Source: an uncultured Clostridia bacterium (GTDB lineage Bacteria > Bacillota > Clostridia > Christensenellales > Borkfalkiaceae). Taken from it: DNA of 33,292 nt. The position numbers and the translations under genes are program-made. Below, piece after piece: positions 1-8,607 of the stretch; position 1 is the first letter of the stretch; the number at the start of each line of letters is the position of its first letter. A model generated the notes under the pieces. It was not told where the DNA came from, ran no database searches, and saw only the letters and a list, made by a program, of their open reading frames with translations. The DNA is taken from positions 1 to 33,292 of the forward strand of contig CATZIC010000020.1 of NCBI GenBank assembly GCA_958419945.1, in the 5' to 3' direction.

Positions 1-2
1 CT

Positions 3-692
3 TATCTCAATTCCGAAACCCCTGACGGTCTTAATTTATACGTGTATTGCAATAACAATCCTATTGGCGCCATGTTTGTTGCTCGTGGTGGTGATATGAT
101 AAATGCAGGAAATATTCAAATAGGTAGTTACGCTACTTTTGGTACTTCGCAAAGTACAAATGTAACAAATAATATGACCGGTATAGTATCTAAAGGAAAT
201 CAAAGTAGATTCAATTTATTTGGCTATGAATTACGAACATCGGCAGGATGGAACAATTCGCCTTATATTGCCACAGGCTGGTTTGGAAGAATTGGTTTTT
301 CTTCTTATACTACTCGTACTCAAGGACGTTCTGGAATGCTATACGCATTTGCCGGCAGTACATCTGATATAATGAACTGGTTTGGTACAACATATTATGC
401 AGGGATTGGAATAAATCTGTTTGATATTATTGGAGTGGAAGCACAATTAGAAACTCTTGGTTCTGGACTTCGAATAAGCATAGGAAATTTTAGTATTAGT
501 ACTAATATAAATTTGATTGGTGGAACTTCGATTACAGTTGGTTATAATACTGATTTAGGAAATGGCAATATTGAAACAAAAGGTGTAACTGTAGGGATTA
601 ACACGGGGTTCTTAGTTGCAGTAATTGCATGGATTTATAAAGTAGTTACAACTGGAGACCCAACTCCTATGCCAGGTTTACAACCAGCATAG
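3..692 (+). CDS. C-terminal end of an RHS-repeat polymorphic toxin (partial at 5' end)
   Basis: The reading frame is open to the window edge, so this is the tail of a longer protein; the GTG at 42 is not its real start. The first visible residues read YLNSETPDGLNLYVYCNNNPI, which matches the end of the RHS-associated core domain (usual form DPETGRF..DNLYAYCNNNP). In RHS proteins this core closes a beta-shell and is followed by a variable toxin tip. Here the tip is about 195 residues, rich in Gly, Ser, Thr and Asn (for example GIGINLFDIIGVEAQLETLG), with a hydrophobic stretch near the end (TGFLVAVIAWIYKVV). I recognise no nuclease, deaminase or ADP-ribosyltransferase motif. The hydrophobic character might fit a membrane-acting tip, but that is inference. 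A ribosome binding site and a small membrane-protein gene follow 15 bases later, as expected for a toxin-immunity pair. Base composition is more AT-rich than in the housekeeping genes. Confidence 0.75.
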   Translation, partial: YLNSETPDGLNLYVYCNNNPIGAMFVARGGDMINAGNIQIGSYATFGTSQSTNVTNNMTGIVSKGNQSRFNLFGYELRTSAGWNNSPYIATGWFGRIGFSSYTTRTQGRSGMLYAFAGSTSDIMNWFGTTYYAGIGINLFDIIGVEAQLETLGSGLRISIGNFSISTNINLIGGTSITVGYNTDLGNGNIETKGVTVGINTGFLVAVIAWIYKVVTTGDPTPMPGLQPA

Positions 693-707
693 AAAGGAGA
701 ATAAAAC

Positions 708-1391
708 ATGAAAAAAGAAAAATGTTTGAGTAACATTATATTCGCAATAACTTTAATTTCCCCAATGCTTGCATTTGTTTTAATGTGCGAAATTGGTGAA
801 GCGGATATTTTCGGGATTGGCGGAATAATAAAGTACTCTTGGATAATGTGGTTATTCATTCCTATAGGTGTTTTATCAATCCTTATAGGATTAAAACTTA
901 AAAAAAGTGGACAAAAATATAAAAAGAACTTTGTTATTGCACTTATTTGTTTGCCTTTGCTCATAATTTTGGGTTCATATAGATTTATTTTTAACACTCT
1001 TTCATACGATATTAATAAAGTAAATCTTATTGAAAACGAAATTAAACTTGAACTTCCTGATCAGATAAAAATAGTTACACATAAAATGTATTCGTACGAT
1101 GTTAGCTATTTAAAAATTATAAATGATGAAGATAAGGCCGAATTTGAACAAGAACTTGAAACTAATCAATTATGGCAAAACAGGCTAAGTTCTAAAATAA
1201 AAAGTTTATTACCATTTGATATTCAACTTGAGGCCGAAGCCTTTTTTGACTATTTCCTTTTATATAATGTAACACTTGATGAGTATAACAACTATCCATT
1301 AAACGGAGAATATACATGTATATTTGTTGCATATGATTGTGAGTTACAACGATTAATCATATTAGATGATTATAAAATAAATTTAAATTAA
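708..1391 (+). CDS. Small membrane protein, putative immunity protein of the RHS toxin
   Basis: This 227-residue protein starts at an ATG preceded by AAAGGAGA, 15 bases after the RHS gene stops, so the two are probably co-transcribed. It has three hydrophobic segments in its first half (about residues 9-28, 45-65 and 74-95) and then a roughly 130-residue hydrophilic, acidic C-terminal part ending in a hydrophobic beta-like stretch. No family is recognised. Position directly downstream of an RHS tip is typical of immunity proteins, and a membrane location would fit a toxin acting at the membrane, but neither is shown by motif. It could instead be an unrelated hypothetical. The gene is AT-rich and unlike the neighbouring core genes, suggesting that the pair was acquired together. 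Confidence 0.6.
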   Translation: MKKEKCLSNIIFAITLISPMLAFVLMCEIGEADIFGIGGIIKYSWIMWLFIPIGVLSILIGLKLKKSGQKYKKNFVIALICLPLLIILGSYRFIFNTLSYDINKVNLIENEIKLELPDQIKIVTHKMYSYDVSYLKIINDEDKAEFEQELETNQLWQNRLSSKIKSLLPFDIQLEAEAFFDYFLLYNVTLDEYNNYPLNGEYTCIFVAYDCELQRLIILDDYKINLN

Positions 1392-1660
1392 AAGAACTTA
1401 GACGGAGTTAGAGATAACTTTTCTTAAGCATAAAGAATAGTTGTTAAGTGTTTTTCTCACTTGTAGGGTATCGGAATTGCCTTGTGGCGAATACCCTATC
1501 CCGCAACAATAGCCTACACCAACTTTACTTTGCACGCAAAAACCACAGGCGGGGGTGCCGTTATAGGCTCCCCCGCCATTTCATTTACTGTTCCGAAAAA
1601 TACTGATTTTTAATAACCTACCGTCTTCAACGGCATGTCCCTTTCTTTGTCAAAAATGAT
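1392..1660. other. Noncoding stretch with three hairpins
   Basis: No convincing gene. Three inverted repeats are visible. AAGTG/CACTT lies near 1446-1462. At 1464-1498 the arms TAGGGTAT/ATACCCTA enclose a nested TTGCC/GGCGA stem. At 1548-1577 there is a GC-rich stem. Together they may form the 3' end of the toxin-immunity transcript, or a small structured RNA. Confidence 0.4.
1548..1577 (+). terminator. GC-rich hairpin, possible terminator after the toxin-immunity pair
   Basis: GGCGGGGG pairs with CCCCCGCC around a 14-base loop, followed by a short T-containing tract (ATTTCATTT). The stem is strong but the U-tract is poor, so it may be a transcript end or only a stable structure. Confidence 0.4.
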
Positions 1661-1852
1661 AAAAGAAAAACCTATCGCTTTCGCAATAGGTTCTTTTCTT
1701 TGTAAAAAATGATAAAGAATAACCTATCGCTTTCACGATAGGTCCTTTTCTTTGTAAAAAATGATAAAAGAAAAACCTACCGCTTTCACGATAGGTTATT
1801 CTTGGTCGGAAATGTTGAAGAAAAACCTATCGCTTTCACGATAGGTTTTTCT
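1661..1852 (-). repeat. Four tandem terminator-like hairpins downstream of tRNA-Pro
   Basis: Four copies of a hairpin with arms AACCTATCG/CGATAGGTT and a six-base loop (CTTTCA or a variant) start at about 1669, 1721, 1774 and 1824, a period of 50-53 bases. Flanking sequence is repeated too: the first two share CTTTTCTTTGTAAAAAATGAT-like spacers, the last two share CTTGGTCGGA. Read on the minus strand, each is a stem followed by a T-run, so the set acts as serial terminators behind the tRNA. The TGGTCGGA at 1803-1810 repeats the 3' end of the tRNA at 1853, so the duplication unit included the tRNA acceptor end. Confidence 0.8.
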
Positions 1853-1929
1853 TGGTCGGAGTGACAAGAATCGAACTTGCGGCCTCTTGAACCCCATTCA
1901 AGCGCGCTACCAAACTGCGCCACACCCCG
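1853..1929 (-). tRNA. tRNA-Pro (anticodon GGG)
   Basis: The reverse complement folds as a full cloverleaf of 77 bases including an encoded CCA. The acceptor stem is CGGGGTG/CACTCCG with discriminator A. The D arm contains GCGCAGTTTGGTAGCGC. The anticodon stem CTTGA/TCAAG holds loop ATGGGGT, giving anticodon GGG (proline, reading CCC/CCU). The T arm has loop TTCGATT. A TATAAT lies upstream at 1973-1978 and a tandem set of terminator hairpins lies downstream. Confidence 0.95.
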
Positions 1930-1972
1930 ATTTTGAACGGGTAAACTACGTTCACCCGCTTTTTGCTTATAT

Positions 1973-2002
1973 ATTATAGCAAGTTTTATAACTTTTGCAT
2001 AA
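1973..2002 (-). promoter_or_regulatory. Probable promoter of tRNA-Pro
   Basis: On the minus strand a perfect TATAAT lies at 1973-1978, about 44 bases before the mature tRNA. The -35 region is poor (TTATGC at 18-base spacing). The short leader between promoter and tRNA contains a CGGGT/ACCCG hairpin. Confidence 0.4.
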
Positions 2003-2062
2003 CGATTTTGACGAAATTTTAAATATTTTTAAAAAAATCTTTGCAAAATCTGTTACGAAAGT

Positions 2063-2515
2063 TTACTTTTTGTCGGTGCCTTGTACTTCCACCTTTATTT
2101 TGCAAGGGATACCGGATATAAGTTTGATTTCCACTTCGTACGTGCCGGTCTTTTTAATAGGCTCCTGCAAAATAATTTTCTTTTTATCGATTTCGTAACC
2201 GATTTTACTCAAAGCCGCGGAAATTTCGGCGCTCGTTATCGCACCGAAAATCTTACCGTTAGCGCCCGCAAACGCACTGCAAGTAACCTTTTTACCATGT
2301 ATTTCTTTTGCTAAAGCGGTAAGGCGTTTTTCCTCTTCACGACGGTGGAATTCTTCCGCTTCTTTTTTTATTTTAAGACTGTTTACTTCAACCGCCGTTG
2401 CCTCTTTAGCGAGATTCTTTTTAAAAAGCATATTCCTTGCGTAGCCGTCGCTGACTTCGCAAACGTCGCCTTTTTTGCCCGTACCTTTTACGTCCTGAAG
2501 CAAAATTACTTTCAT
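2063..2515 (-). CDS. rplI: 50S ribosomal protein L9
   Basis: A 150-residue protein of the usual L9 length. The N-terminal domain has the family signature (MKVILLQDVKGTGKKGDVCEV, then DGYARNMLFKKNLA), followed by a charged helical linker (about residues 40-75) and the C-terminal rRNA-binding domain. L9 binds 23S rRNA near the L1 stalk and helps keep reading frame. GGGAGG lies at the right distance before the ATG. It is the last of four minus-strand genes (ftsH, parA, parB, rplI) and starts about 95 bases after parB stops. In Bacillus rplI is also near the origin, so the context fits an origin-proximal region. Confidence 0.97.
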   Translation of the reverse strand: MKVILLQDVKGTGKKGDVCEVSDGYARNMLFKKNLAKEATAVEVNSLKIKKEAEEFHRREEEKRLTALAKEIHGKKVTCSAFAGANGKIFGAITSAEISAALSKIGYEIDKKKIILQEPIKKTGTYEVEIKLISGIPCKIKVEVQGTDKK

Positions 2516-2588
2516 TTTGTTACCTCCCGTAAGGAATTTTTAAGCCGCTTTTTTGGCGTGTATTATAATTATAAAAACAGTATAAAGT

Positions 2589-2610
2589 GGGGCTATAAGC
2601 CCGTTATCGA
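2589..2610 (-). repeat. Dispersed palindromic repeat, copy 1 (after parB)
   Basis: GGGGCTATAAGCCCGTTATCGA, flanked on the left by AAAGT and on the right by CTAATTTTT. It begins right after the parB stop codon (CTA at 2611-2613 on the plus strand). On the minus strand it reads GATAAC-GGGCTTATAGCCCC-ACTTT, the orientation seen after several other stop codons in this window. Confidence 0.75.
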
Positions 2611-3516
2611 CTAATTTTTAAGTTTATCAAGCATGTCGGAAATTCTGTCTAAATCATCGCGTGTGTAATAATCTAAATAGATTCTTCCCTTCTTGTCGTT
2701 GCCGATTGCGGAAACTTTCGTGCCGAAAGCCCTTTGCATTCTCACGATTAAATCTTTGAGTTCCACGCTCATATTGGCTTCCATTTCAGCCTTTTTTCTT
2801 CTCTTTTCCTCTTCGGGCGGGTTGTAATAATTTTTAACAGCCTGCTCGACCTCTCTTACCGAAAGGCGTTCGGAAACCGCTTTCTTTGCGATATTTAACT
2901 GCTCGTTTTTGGGAAGTGTAATGAGCGCACGGGCATGACCTTGGGAAAGCTGGTTTGTAGCAACAAGGTCGATAACCCCTTGGTCTAAGGTCAAAAGCCT
3001 TAAAGTATTGGCTATTGCCGAACGGCTTTTACCGATTCTTTCCGCAAGTTCCTCCTGCGTAATGGAATACTCTTCCATTAAAAGTTTCATAGCGTTTGCG
3101 GCTTCTATGGGGTTAAGGTCCTCACGCTGCAAATTTTCGATTAAAGAAATTTCTTTAACCTGTCTTTCGTTGTATTCCTTAACGATGGAAGGTACGGTTT
3201 TCATACCGGCAAGACGGCTTGCGCGCCACCTTCTTTCGCCGGCGATTATCATGTACTTATTGCCCTTTTTGTTTACGACGATAGGCATAATTACGCCGTG
3301 CATGGCGATTGAATCCGCAAGTTCCTGCAAACTTGTCGGGTCGAAAATCTTTCTCGGCTGATTGGGGTTCGCTTCGATTAGGTCGATATTGATTTCGACC
3401 ACGCTGTTTTTGATTTCTTCCCCCTCTGCGCCCAAATTGTCAAACGAAAATTTGCTGTAATCTTCCTGCGTGTCCTGTAAAAGCGCTGCGAATCCTTTGC
3501 CCAAACCTTTTGCCAT
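2611..3516 (-). CDS. parB: Chromosome-partitioning protein ParB (Spo0J)
   Basis: A 301-residue ParB. The N-terminal MAKGLGKGFAALL carries the basic/hydrophobic ParA-stimulating segment. The ParB/Srx CTPase core spans about residues 40-130, with GERRWRA at 93-99 and ENLQR at 127-131, the motifs involved in CTP binding and clamp loading. A helix-turn-helix follows at about 152-173 (ITQEELAERIGKSRSAIANTL), and the C-terminal part dimerises. ParB binds parS, slides as a CTP clamp and recruits SMC. AGGAGG precedes the ATG. parA lies 74 bases upstream on the same strand, and four parS-like sites lie between 6810 and 9916. A Noc-like paralogue is less likely because the gene is next to parA. Confidence 0.96.
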   Translation of the reverse strand: MAKGLGKGFAALLQDTQEDYSKFSFDNLGAEGEEIKNSVVEINIDLIEANPNQPRKIFDPTSLQELADSIAMHGVIMPIVVNKKGNKYMIIAGERRWRASRLAGMKTVPSIVKEYNERQVKEISLIENLQREDLNPIEAANAMKLLMEEYSITQEELAERIGKSRSAIANTLRLLTLDQGVIDLVATNQLSQGHARALITLPKNEQLNIAKKAVSERLSVREVEQAVKNYYNPPEEEKRRKKAEMEANMSVELKDLIVRMQRAFGTKVSAIGNDKKGRIYLDYYTRDDLDRISDMLDKLKN

Positions 3517-3590
3517 TTTTCTACCTCCTATTAAGGAATTTTTTTCTTAACGTTTAACCTGTTTTTTTAACCTTTCTTATTTTTGAAAGT

Positions 3591-4352
3591 TCAGTTCTTG
3601 GAAAGATACTCGTCGACGAGTGCAACGTAGGCAACCGTTCCACGACAACGCTTATCGTGAAGCATTACGGGCTTGCCGTAACTCGGCGCCTCCGAAATAC
3701 GAATGTTGCGGGGAATAAGGGTGTCGAAAACTTTGCTTCCGAAATACTTTCTTATTTCATCCGCTATCTGACGGGAAATAAGCGCCCTGCCGTCGTACAT
3801 GGTAATCAAAACCCCTTCTATCGTAAGTTTCGGATTAAGGGATTTTACCACAAGTTTAATGGTGTTTACGAGCTGGCTTAACCCCTCTAAGGCGTAATAT
3901 TCGCTTTGGATAGGAATAAGCACTCCGTCGGCCGCGGCAAGCGCGTTTATGGTAAGAAGACCTATCGCCGGCGGGCAGTCGATAATTATATAATCGTAAT
4001 CATCTTTGACTTTGGAAAGAGCGTACGCAAGCCGCTTTTCGCGCCCCTTCATCCCGACAAGTTCCACTTCCGCACCCGCCAAGTCTATGCTCGACGGAAG
4101 AACGTAAAGGTTTTCAACGTCGGTTTTTATAACGGCGGATTTCGCCGGAACCTCGTTTATAAGAACGTCGTAAATACTGTTTTCGAGTTCGCTTTTGGAA
4201 ATGCCTAAACCCGTCGTGGCGTTGCCTTGCGCGTCCATGTCCGCAACTAAAACTTTTTTGCCCTTTAAAGCAAGCCCTGCCGCAAAGTTTATGCAGGTCG
4301 AGGTTTTACCTACGCCGCCTTTTTGGTTGGAAACAGCGATTATTCTTCCCAT
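3591..4352 (-). CDS. parA: Chromosome-partitioning ATPase ParA (Soj)
   Basis: A 253-residue ParA/MinD-type ATPase of the Soj family. The deviant Walker A motif KGGVGKTS is at residues 11-18, directly after MGRIIAVSNQ. Further family features are DMDAQGNATTGLG (Walker A prime), DYIIIDCPPAIGLLTINAL (Walker B region) and the GVLITMYDGR segment. There is no N-terminal HTH extension, so it is the short chromosomal type. It binds DNA non-specifically as an ATP dimer and is released by ParB, driving origin segregation. AAGGAG lies before the ATG. It precedes parB on the same strand and is probably co-transcribed with it. Confidence 0.97.
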   Translation of the reverse strand: MGRIIAVSNQKGGVGKTSTCINFAAGLALKGKKVLVADMDAQGNATTGLGISKSELENSIYDVLINEVPAKSAVIKTDVENLYVLPSSIDLAGAEVELVGMKGREKRLAYALSKVKDDYDYIIIDCPPAIGLLTINALAAADGVLIPIQSEYYALEGLSQLVNTIKLVVKSLNPKLTIEGVLITMYDGRALISRQIADEIRKYFGSKVFDTLIPRNIRISEAPSYGKPVMLHDKRCRGTVAYVALVDEYLSKN

Positions 4353-4483
4353 TATAAAACTCCTTGTGTAGTTTATTGTGTCTTTTGTTTTTTGTTTTAC
4401 TTCGTTTTAATCCGCCCGCTTAACCGAACGAATAAATCAAGTTTGAACGAGTGATTAAAGCAGAGATTGAAGCCGAAAACCGC

Positions 4484-4510
4484 GCTATAGGTCGGTTATC
4501 GGCTGTTTTT
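4484..4510 (-). repeat. Dispersed palindromic repeat, copy 2 (after ftsH)
   Basis: A degenerate copy, GCTATAGGTCGGTTATCGGC followed by TGTTTTTT on the plus strand, lying just after the ftsH stop codon. On the minus strand it reads GATAACCGACCTATAGC, the same sense orientation as copies 1, 4, 5, 8 and 9. Confidence 0.65.
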
Positions 4511-4514
4511 TAAA

Positions 4515-6569
4515 TCAGTGGAACTCTCTGTTACTGCTTTCGTCAGCGTTTTCGTTAACCTTTTCGGTCGGGTTTAAACCGTTGGTCGAATCAGACTTTT
4601 TAGCGGTCGCGCTTTCCATCCGGGTAAAGGGATTGCCGCCCGTTTTCGAATCGCTTTCTTCCATGTATGCAATAACTTCCTGTGCGGATTTACCCTGCAT
4701 AATAAGTTCTACTTCGTCGGAATAAATGGTTTCCTTTTCGAGAAGAACTCTTGCCATGGTGTCCAAAAGGTTCTTGTTTGCCGTCAAAAGGTCGAGGGCC
4801 TTTTTGTAACTTTCGTGTGCAATTCGCCTTACTTCTTCGTCGATTGCGCGCGCCGTTTCCTCACTGAAATCCGCCTTGGTCTGATAGTCTCTGCCAAGGA
4901 AAATTTCCGTATTTGCTCCGTAGCATACGGGGCCTAACTTCTCGCTCATACCCCATTCTGTAACCATTCGTTTTGCGATTTTCGTAACGTGCGTAATGTC
5001 TGCGCTCGGTCCTGAAGTTACAGCGTGAACGATAAGTTCTTCGGCCGCTCTTCCGCCCATAGTCATAACTAAGTCGTCTAAAAGTTTGGTCTTAACAAGA
5101 TATTGGTCGTCGTTATCCGGTCTTGTCATGGTATATCCGCCTGCCATTCCGCGCGGAATTATAGATACTTCGTGTACGGGGTCGCAGCCGGGAAGTAGAG
5201 ACGCCAAAATAGCGTGTCCGGATTCGTGATAAGCGGTCATGCGCCTGTCGGTTTCGGTTATGATTCTCGACTTCTTCTGCGGTCCTAAAAGAACTTTATT
5301 TATGCCTTCGTAAAGGTCTTGATTGGTGATATATTTTCTGTTTTCACGCGCTGCGAGTATTGCCGCCTCGTTAAGAAGGTTAGCAAGATCCGCACCGCTG
5401 AATCCGCCCGTCATACGGGATAAAACCTTAAAGTTTACGTCGGGGGCAAGCGGTTTATTTCTTGCGTGTACTTTCAAAATAGCTTCACGGCCTTTAACGT
5501 CGGGCATGCCTACGTAGATCGTTCTGTCGAACCTTCCGGGTCTTAACAGTGCGGGGTCGAGAACGTCCGAACGGTTGGTTGCGGCGATAACTACTATGCC
5601 TTCATTGCTTTCAAAACCGTCCATCTGTACCAAAAGTTGGTTAAGGGTTTGCTCTCTTTCGTCGTTTCCACCGCCCAATCCTGCGCCACGCTGACGGCCT
5701 ACGGCATCAATTTCGTCGATAAAGATAATACACGGCTGATTCTTTTTAGCTGTGTTAAACAGGTCTCTGACCCTCGATGCGCCGACGCCGACGAACATTT
5801 CCACGAAGTCGGAACCGCTTATCGAGAAGAACGGAACGTTTGCCTCGCCTGCTACAGCTTTTGCAAAAAGGGTTTTACCTGTACCGGGGTTACCTACTAA
5901 AAGCACGCCCTTTGGTGTACGTGCGCCGAGGGCTGTAAACTTTTGCGGATTTTTCAAAAAGTCGACGACTTCTTTAAGCTCTTCCTTTTCCTCTTCGGCA
6001 CCCGCCACGTCGGAAAATCTTACCTTTACGTTTGCAATAACCTGCGCTTTGGTTTTTCCGAAATCGAATGCGCCGCTATTTGCGCCCCTCGCCTGACGGA
6101 CAAATAATACTATAATGAAAATGCCTATGCCGATTGTAAAGATCGGGAACAACAAATCCGACCAGATGTTTCCCGCGTTTGGATTAGATGCGGAATCTTT
6201 TACGCCGCAAATTCTTAACGCTTGAAGGATATCCCATTCGTGGCTTTCACGGTTAAAGTAAGACTTTACAACCACTTTTTTGCCTTTGTAACCGGCTATC
6301 GAATAGCCGTTTACGTAGTAGCGGTCCATCTGAATATTGTCTATGACGATGTACTCTTCGCCAACATACAAAACTTTATAACTCTTGGTTGCATCTTTAG
6401 GATCGGTATAATTATCGCCGACTTTGTAATCGTCTTGAGTGAACACAACGCCTGCTTTTTCCCAAAATACGGAAAGATTGGACGTGTCATCATAAAAATA
6501 GTTTGCTAATAAAAGCGCTAAAAGCACAATAACAACAAGGCCTATAAGCACTTTACCGGTGTTTTTCAT
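4515..6569 (-). CDS. ftsH: ATP-dependent zinc metalloprotease FtsH
   Basis: A 684-residue membrane-bound AAA+ protease. A first membrane helix lies at about residues 6-24. An extracytoplasmic segment of about 110 residues follows, then a second helix at about 138-157. The AAA module has Walker A GNPGTGKT (226-233; the usual form is GPPGTGKT), Walker B IIFIDEID (281-288) and the second region of homology with LLRPGRFDR (341-349). The protease domain has the zinc motif HESGH (448-452) and a probable third ligand Asp in SADITH (about 524). The last 60 residues are polar and probably disordered. FtsH degrades membrane and regulatory proteins. GGAGG precedes the ATG. Its position next to parAB is not the common Bacillus arrangement. 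Confidence 0.97.
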   Translation of the reverse strand: MKNTGKVLIGLVVIVLLALLLANYFYDDTSNLSVFWEKAGVVFTQDDYKVGDNYTDPKDATKSYKVLYVGEEYIVIDNIQMDRYYVNGYSIAGYKGKKVVVKSYFNRESHEWDILQALRICGVKDSASNPNAGNIWSDLLFPIFTIGIGIFIIVLFVRQARGANSGAFDFGKTKAQVIANVKVRFSDVAGAEEEKEELKEVVDFLKNPQKFTALGARTPKGVLLVGNPGTGKTLFAKAVAGEANVPFFSISGSDFVEMFVGVGASRVRDLFNTAKKNQPCIIFIDEIDAVGRQRGAGLGGGNDEREQTLNQLLVQMDGFESNEGIVVIAATNRSDVLDPALLRPGRFDRTIYVGMPDVKGREAILKVHARNKPLAPDVNFKVLSRMTGGFSGADLANLLNEAAILAARENRKYITNQDLYEGINKVLLGPQKKSRIITETDRRMTAYHESGHAILASLLPGCDPVHEVSIIPRGMAGGYTMTRPDNDDQYLVKTKLLDDLVMTMGGRAAEELIVHAVTSGPSADITHVTKIAKRMVTEWGMSEKLGPVCYGANTEIFLGRDYQTKADFSEETARAIDEEVRRIAHESYKKALDLLTANKNLLDTMARVLLEKETIYSDEVELIMQGKSAQEVIAYMEESDSKTGGNPFTRMESATAKKSDSTNGLNPTEKVNENADESSNREFH

Positions 6570-6642
6570 TAAATCCTCCGAAAATAAAGTCGGCGCAAAA
6601 ATAAACTAAACACTGCTCGCCAACTTCAGATACTCATTTACT

Positions 6643-6672
6643 ATTATAAGTAATCAAAAACTTAGTTATTAA
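6643..6672 (-). promoter_or_regulatory. Probable ftsH promoter
   Basis: On the minus strand TTAATA (6667-6672), an 18-base spacer and a perfect TATAAT (6643-6648) lie about 75 bases before the ftsH start codon. Confidence 0.5.
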
Positions 6673-6809
6673 CATTTTATCATATTGGTAAAAATTAAGC
6701 AATCTTAATTTTGGTATTTTATGGCGCTTTTTATAAATTCATAAAAACAGCAAAAAGTTTTCACAAAAACAACTTTTTACTAATTTGCTTAATTTTGTGG
6801 TGTTTTTAT

Positions 6810-6825
6810 TGTTTCACGTGAAATT
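6810..6825. promoter_or_regulatory. parS-like site 1
   Basis: TGTTTCACGTGAAATT matches the ParB-binding consensus TGTTTCACGTGAAACA at 14 of 16 positions, including the whole CACGTG centre. Confidence 0.75.
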
Positions 6826-6849
6826 TATGATACAATTTTTAAAAAAGTA

Positions 6850-6868
6850 GGGCTATACGCCCGTTATC
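6850..6868 (-). repeat. Dispersed palindromic repeat, copy 3 (upstream of ftsH)
   Basis: GGGCTATACGCCCGTTATC, preceded by AAAAAAGTA and followed by AGCTATTTTT. It lies 25 bases after parS-like site 1. It is not behind any gene I can see, unlike most other copies. Confidence 0.7.
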
Positions 6869-7534
6869 AGCTATTTTTGCCAAAAATCACGCAATAAATC
6901 AACCTAAATTTATAAGGAATCACATTATCCAATGCGAATTGTATGTTATAATTTGTTATTGTATATATATTTCTTGATTTATTGTATTTTAAATACCTGT
7001 TTAATTATTACGACTGTTTTTTACTAATATTTATACATTTGGACAGCGGCTAATACTGATTTAATAAAGCAAATCTCAAAGAAAAATAAATAATAAGTAC
7101 AAACTGCTTAAAATTGCTAATATTTCTTTAAATAAGTAAAGGTTAAAGGAAAAAACTAAAAAAATAGCAATTTATAACATAAAAGCCAACTATTTACGTT
7201 AAATTCTAATAAAAACATGAATTTTGCCGATCAAGAGTTAAAATATCGGCTTTTCCGGTAAAAATTAGTAAAAATCATGGAATAGCAAGCAAAAATTATT
7301 AAAATACCGGTATTTATCGAGAAAATAATGAATTTTCAGAGAATTTTTACTGATTTTGACCTTCTATATGATAAAAACTGTGATATTAGGTTACAAAAAC
7401 CACTTATTATTAGAATTTAGTGGCAAATCGATAGATAATCAAATATAAACGGCTTTTTTAATGATTTTCGCTATATTTTATGATAAATAGCATCAAAGAC
7501 ATATAATATCAAGTAAAATTGCCGGCAAATTTAA

Positions 7535-7825
7535 AAATATTTGATTTTACCTAACTTTTAATGCGTTTTGCTAATAATCTTAGGAATTATCAGTTAATTT
7601 CATGTTTTCTACGGCTAAGTTGCAAAAAAAATTAAGTATTGCCCTTATTTTATTGTGGCTGCACAGAATTTTCGTTAATTCCTAGAATAACTCGATATTT
7701 CATCAAAAAATATTTGATTTACTAAACAATTCCTAAAATAATGCGATTCCTTTTGATTATGATGTAAATTAGGTTCTTATCAGTAGATATCATGCAAAAA
7801 TTAGCTATTCCAGCCATTTTGTAAA
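7535..7825. repeat. Diverged internal duplication in the noncoding region
   Basis: Segments 7535-7643 and 7708-7825 share landmarks in the same order: AAATATTTGATTT, then AATGCG, then TAGG, TTATCAGT (ATTATCAGT in the first) and CATG, then TGCAAAAA with an AT-rich tail. Substitutions and small indels are many, so the duplication is old. Confidence 0.45.
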
Positions 7826-8248
7826 ATACCAACTTAAAATTATTGTCTATTGTAATAATTAATCCCACAAATACATGATATATTTAGTCATTGCTTATAA
7901 ATTGCAATATTCATATATGTTTGGCGCAAAAATATTAATTATTCTTTCCTTTGCGCTTAGAAACTAATCTGGTCGACTTTGAGCTTTTACAAGACATTTT
8001 GTCAAAAATCGTCAAGTTATAATAGAAATGCACCGAAATTTGAGTTAGATTTACCCCCGTATTTACACAAGTGTCCATTGTAGAACCCATAATTTAAGCA
8101 ATTTTTTAGAAGTTTTAACGTAAGGTTACGCAGATTTATGAAATTTGCACCTCACCATAATTATTTAGATTATTACACTAATTTTTGATTAAATCGCCAT
8201 ATATTTTTGCCAGAATTATCCGAATTTCAGCCCAGCGAAATATTTTTC

Positions 8249-8270
8249 ATTCTGTTAGAATTCATTTTAG
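8249..8270 (+). repeat. 22-bp motif, copy A
   Basis: ATTCTGTTAGAATTCATTTT followed by AG. It is identical to copy B over the full motif and to flanking bases (C before, CC after). It contains the small inverted repeat TTCT-GTT-AGAA. Confidence 0.8.
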
Positions 8271-8365
8271 CCAACATCTGATTTTTACATATAATTTTAT
8301 TAGCGCAAGCCGATAATGTTAAATTATTTTTCAAAAATACGCTGAAACGCATTTTTGCACTGCCT

Positions 8366-8385
8366 ATTTTATCTTAAATATCAAC
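8366..8385 (+). repeat. Exact 20-base repeat, first copy
   Basis: ATTTTATCTTAAATATCAAC occurs here and again at 8889-8908, with no mismatch. Confidence 0.75.
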
Positions 8386-8607
8386 TACTATAGGTCTGGC
8401 TGATATAAAGATCTATTTACATCACTAATTACCTGAACCGCAATATAATCAATCCCGATATCGCCTATATATGTAGCATTCACCAGCTATCTAACTGAAC
8501 TTTTTAATGTTTTTGTATAATACCTCCGGCTTTTAATTAAATTATCTAATTTTAATGACGTTTTTTAACAAATTACGTCAATATTTTACCCAGCCAACCA
8601 ATTCCCC

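Noticed and set aside
1661..1852. CRISPR-like array of regular repeats
   Set aside because: The spacers are themselves repeated, only four units exist, and each unit is a stem followed by a T-run on the minus strand behind a tRNA, so terminators explain it better.
4515..6569. Inactive FtsH because Walker A reads GNPGTGKT
   Set aside because: Only a Pro next to the first Gly differs; Lys, Thr, Walker B, the arginine region and the HESGH zinc motif are all intact.
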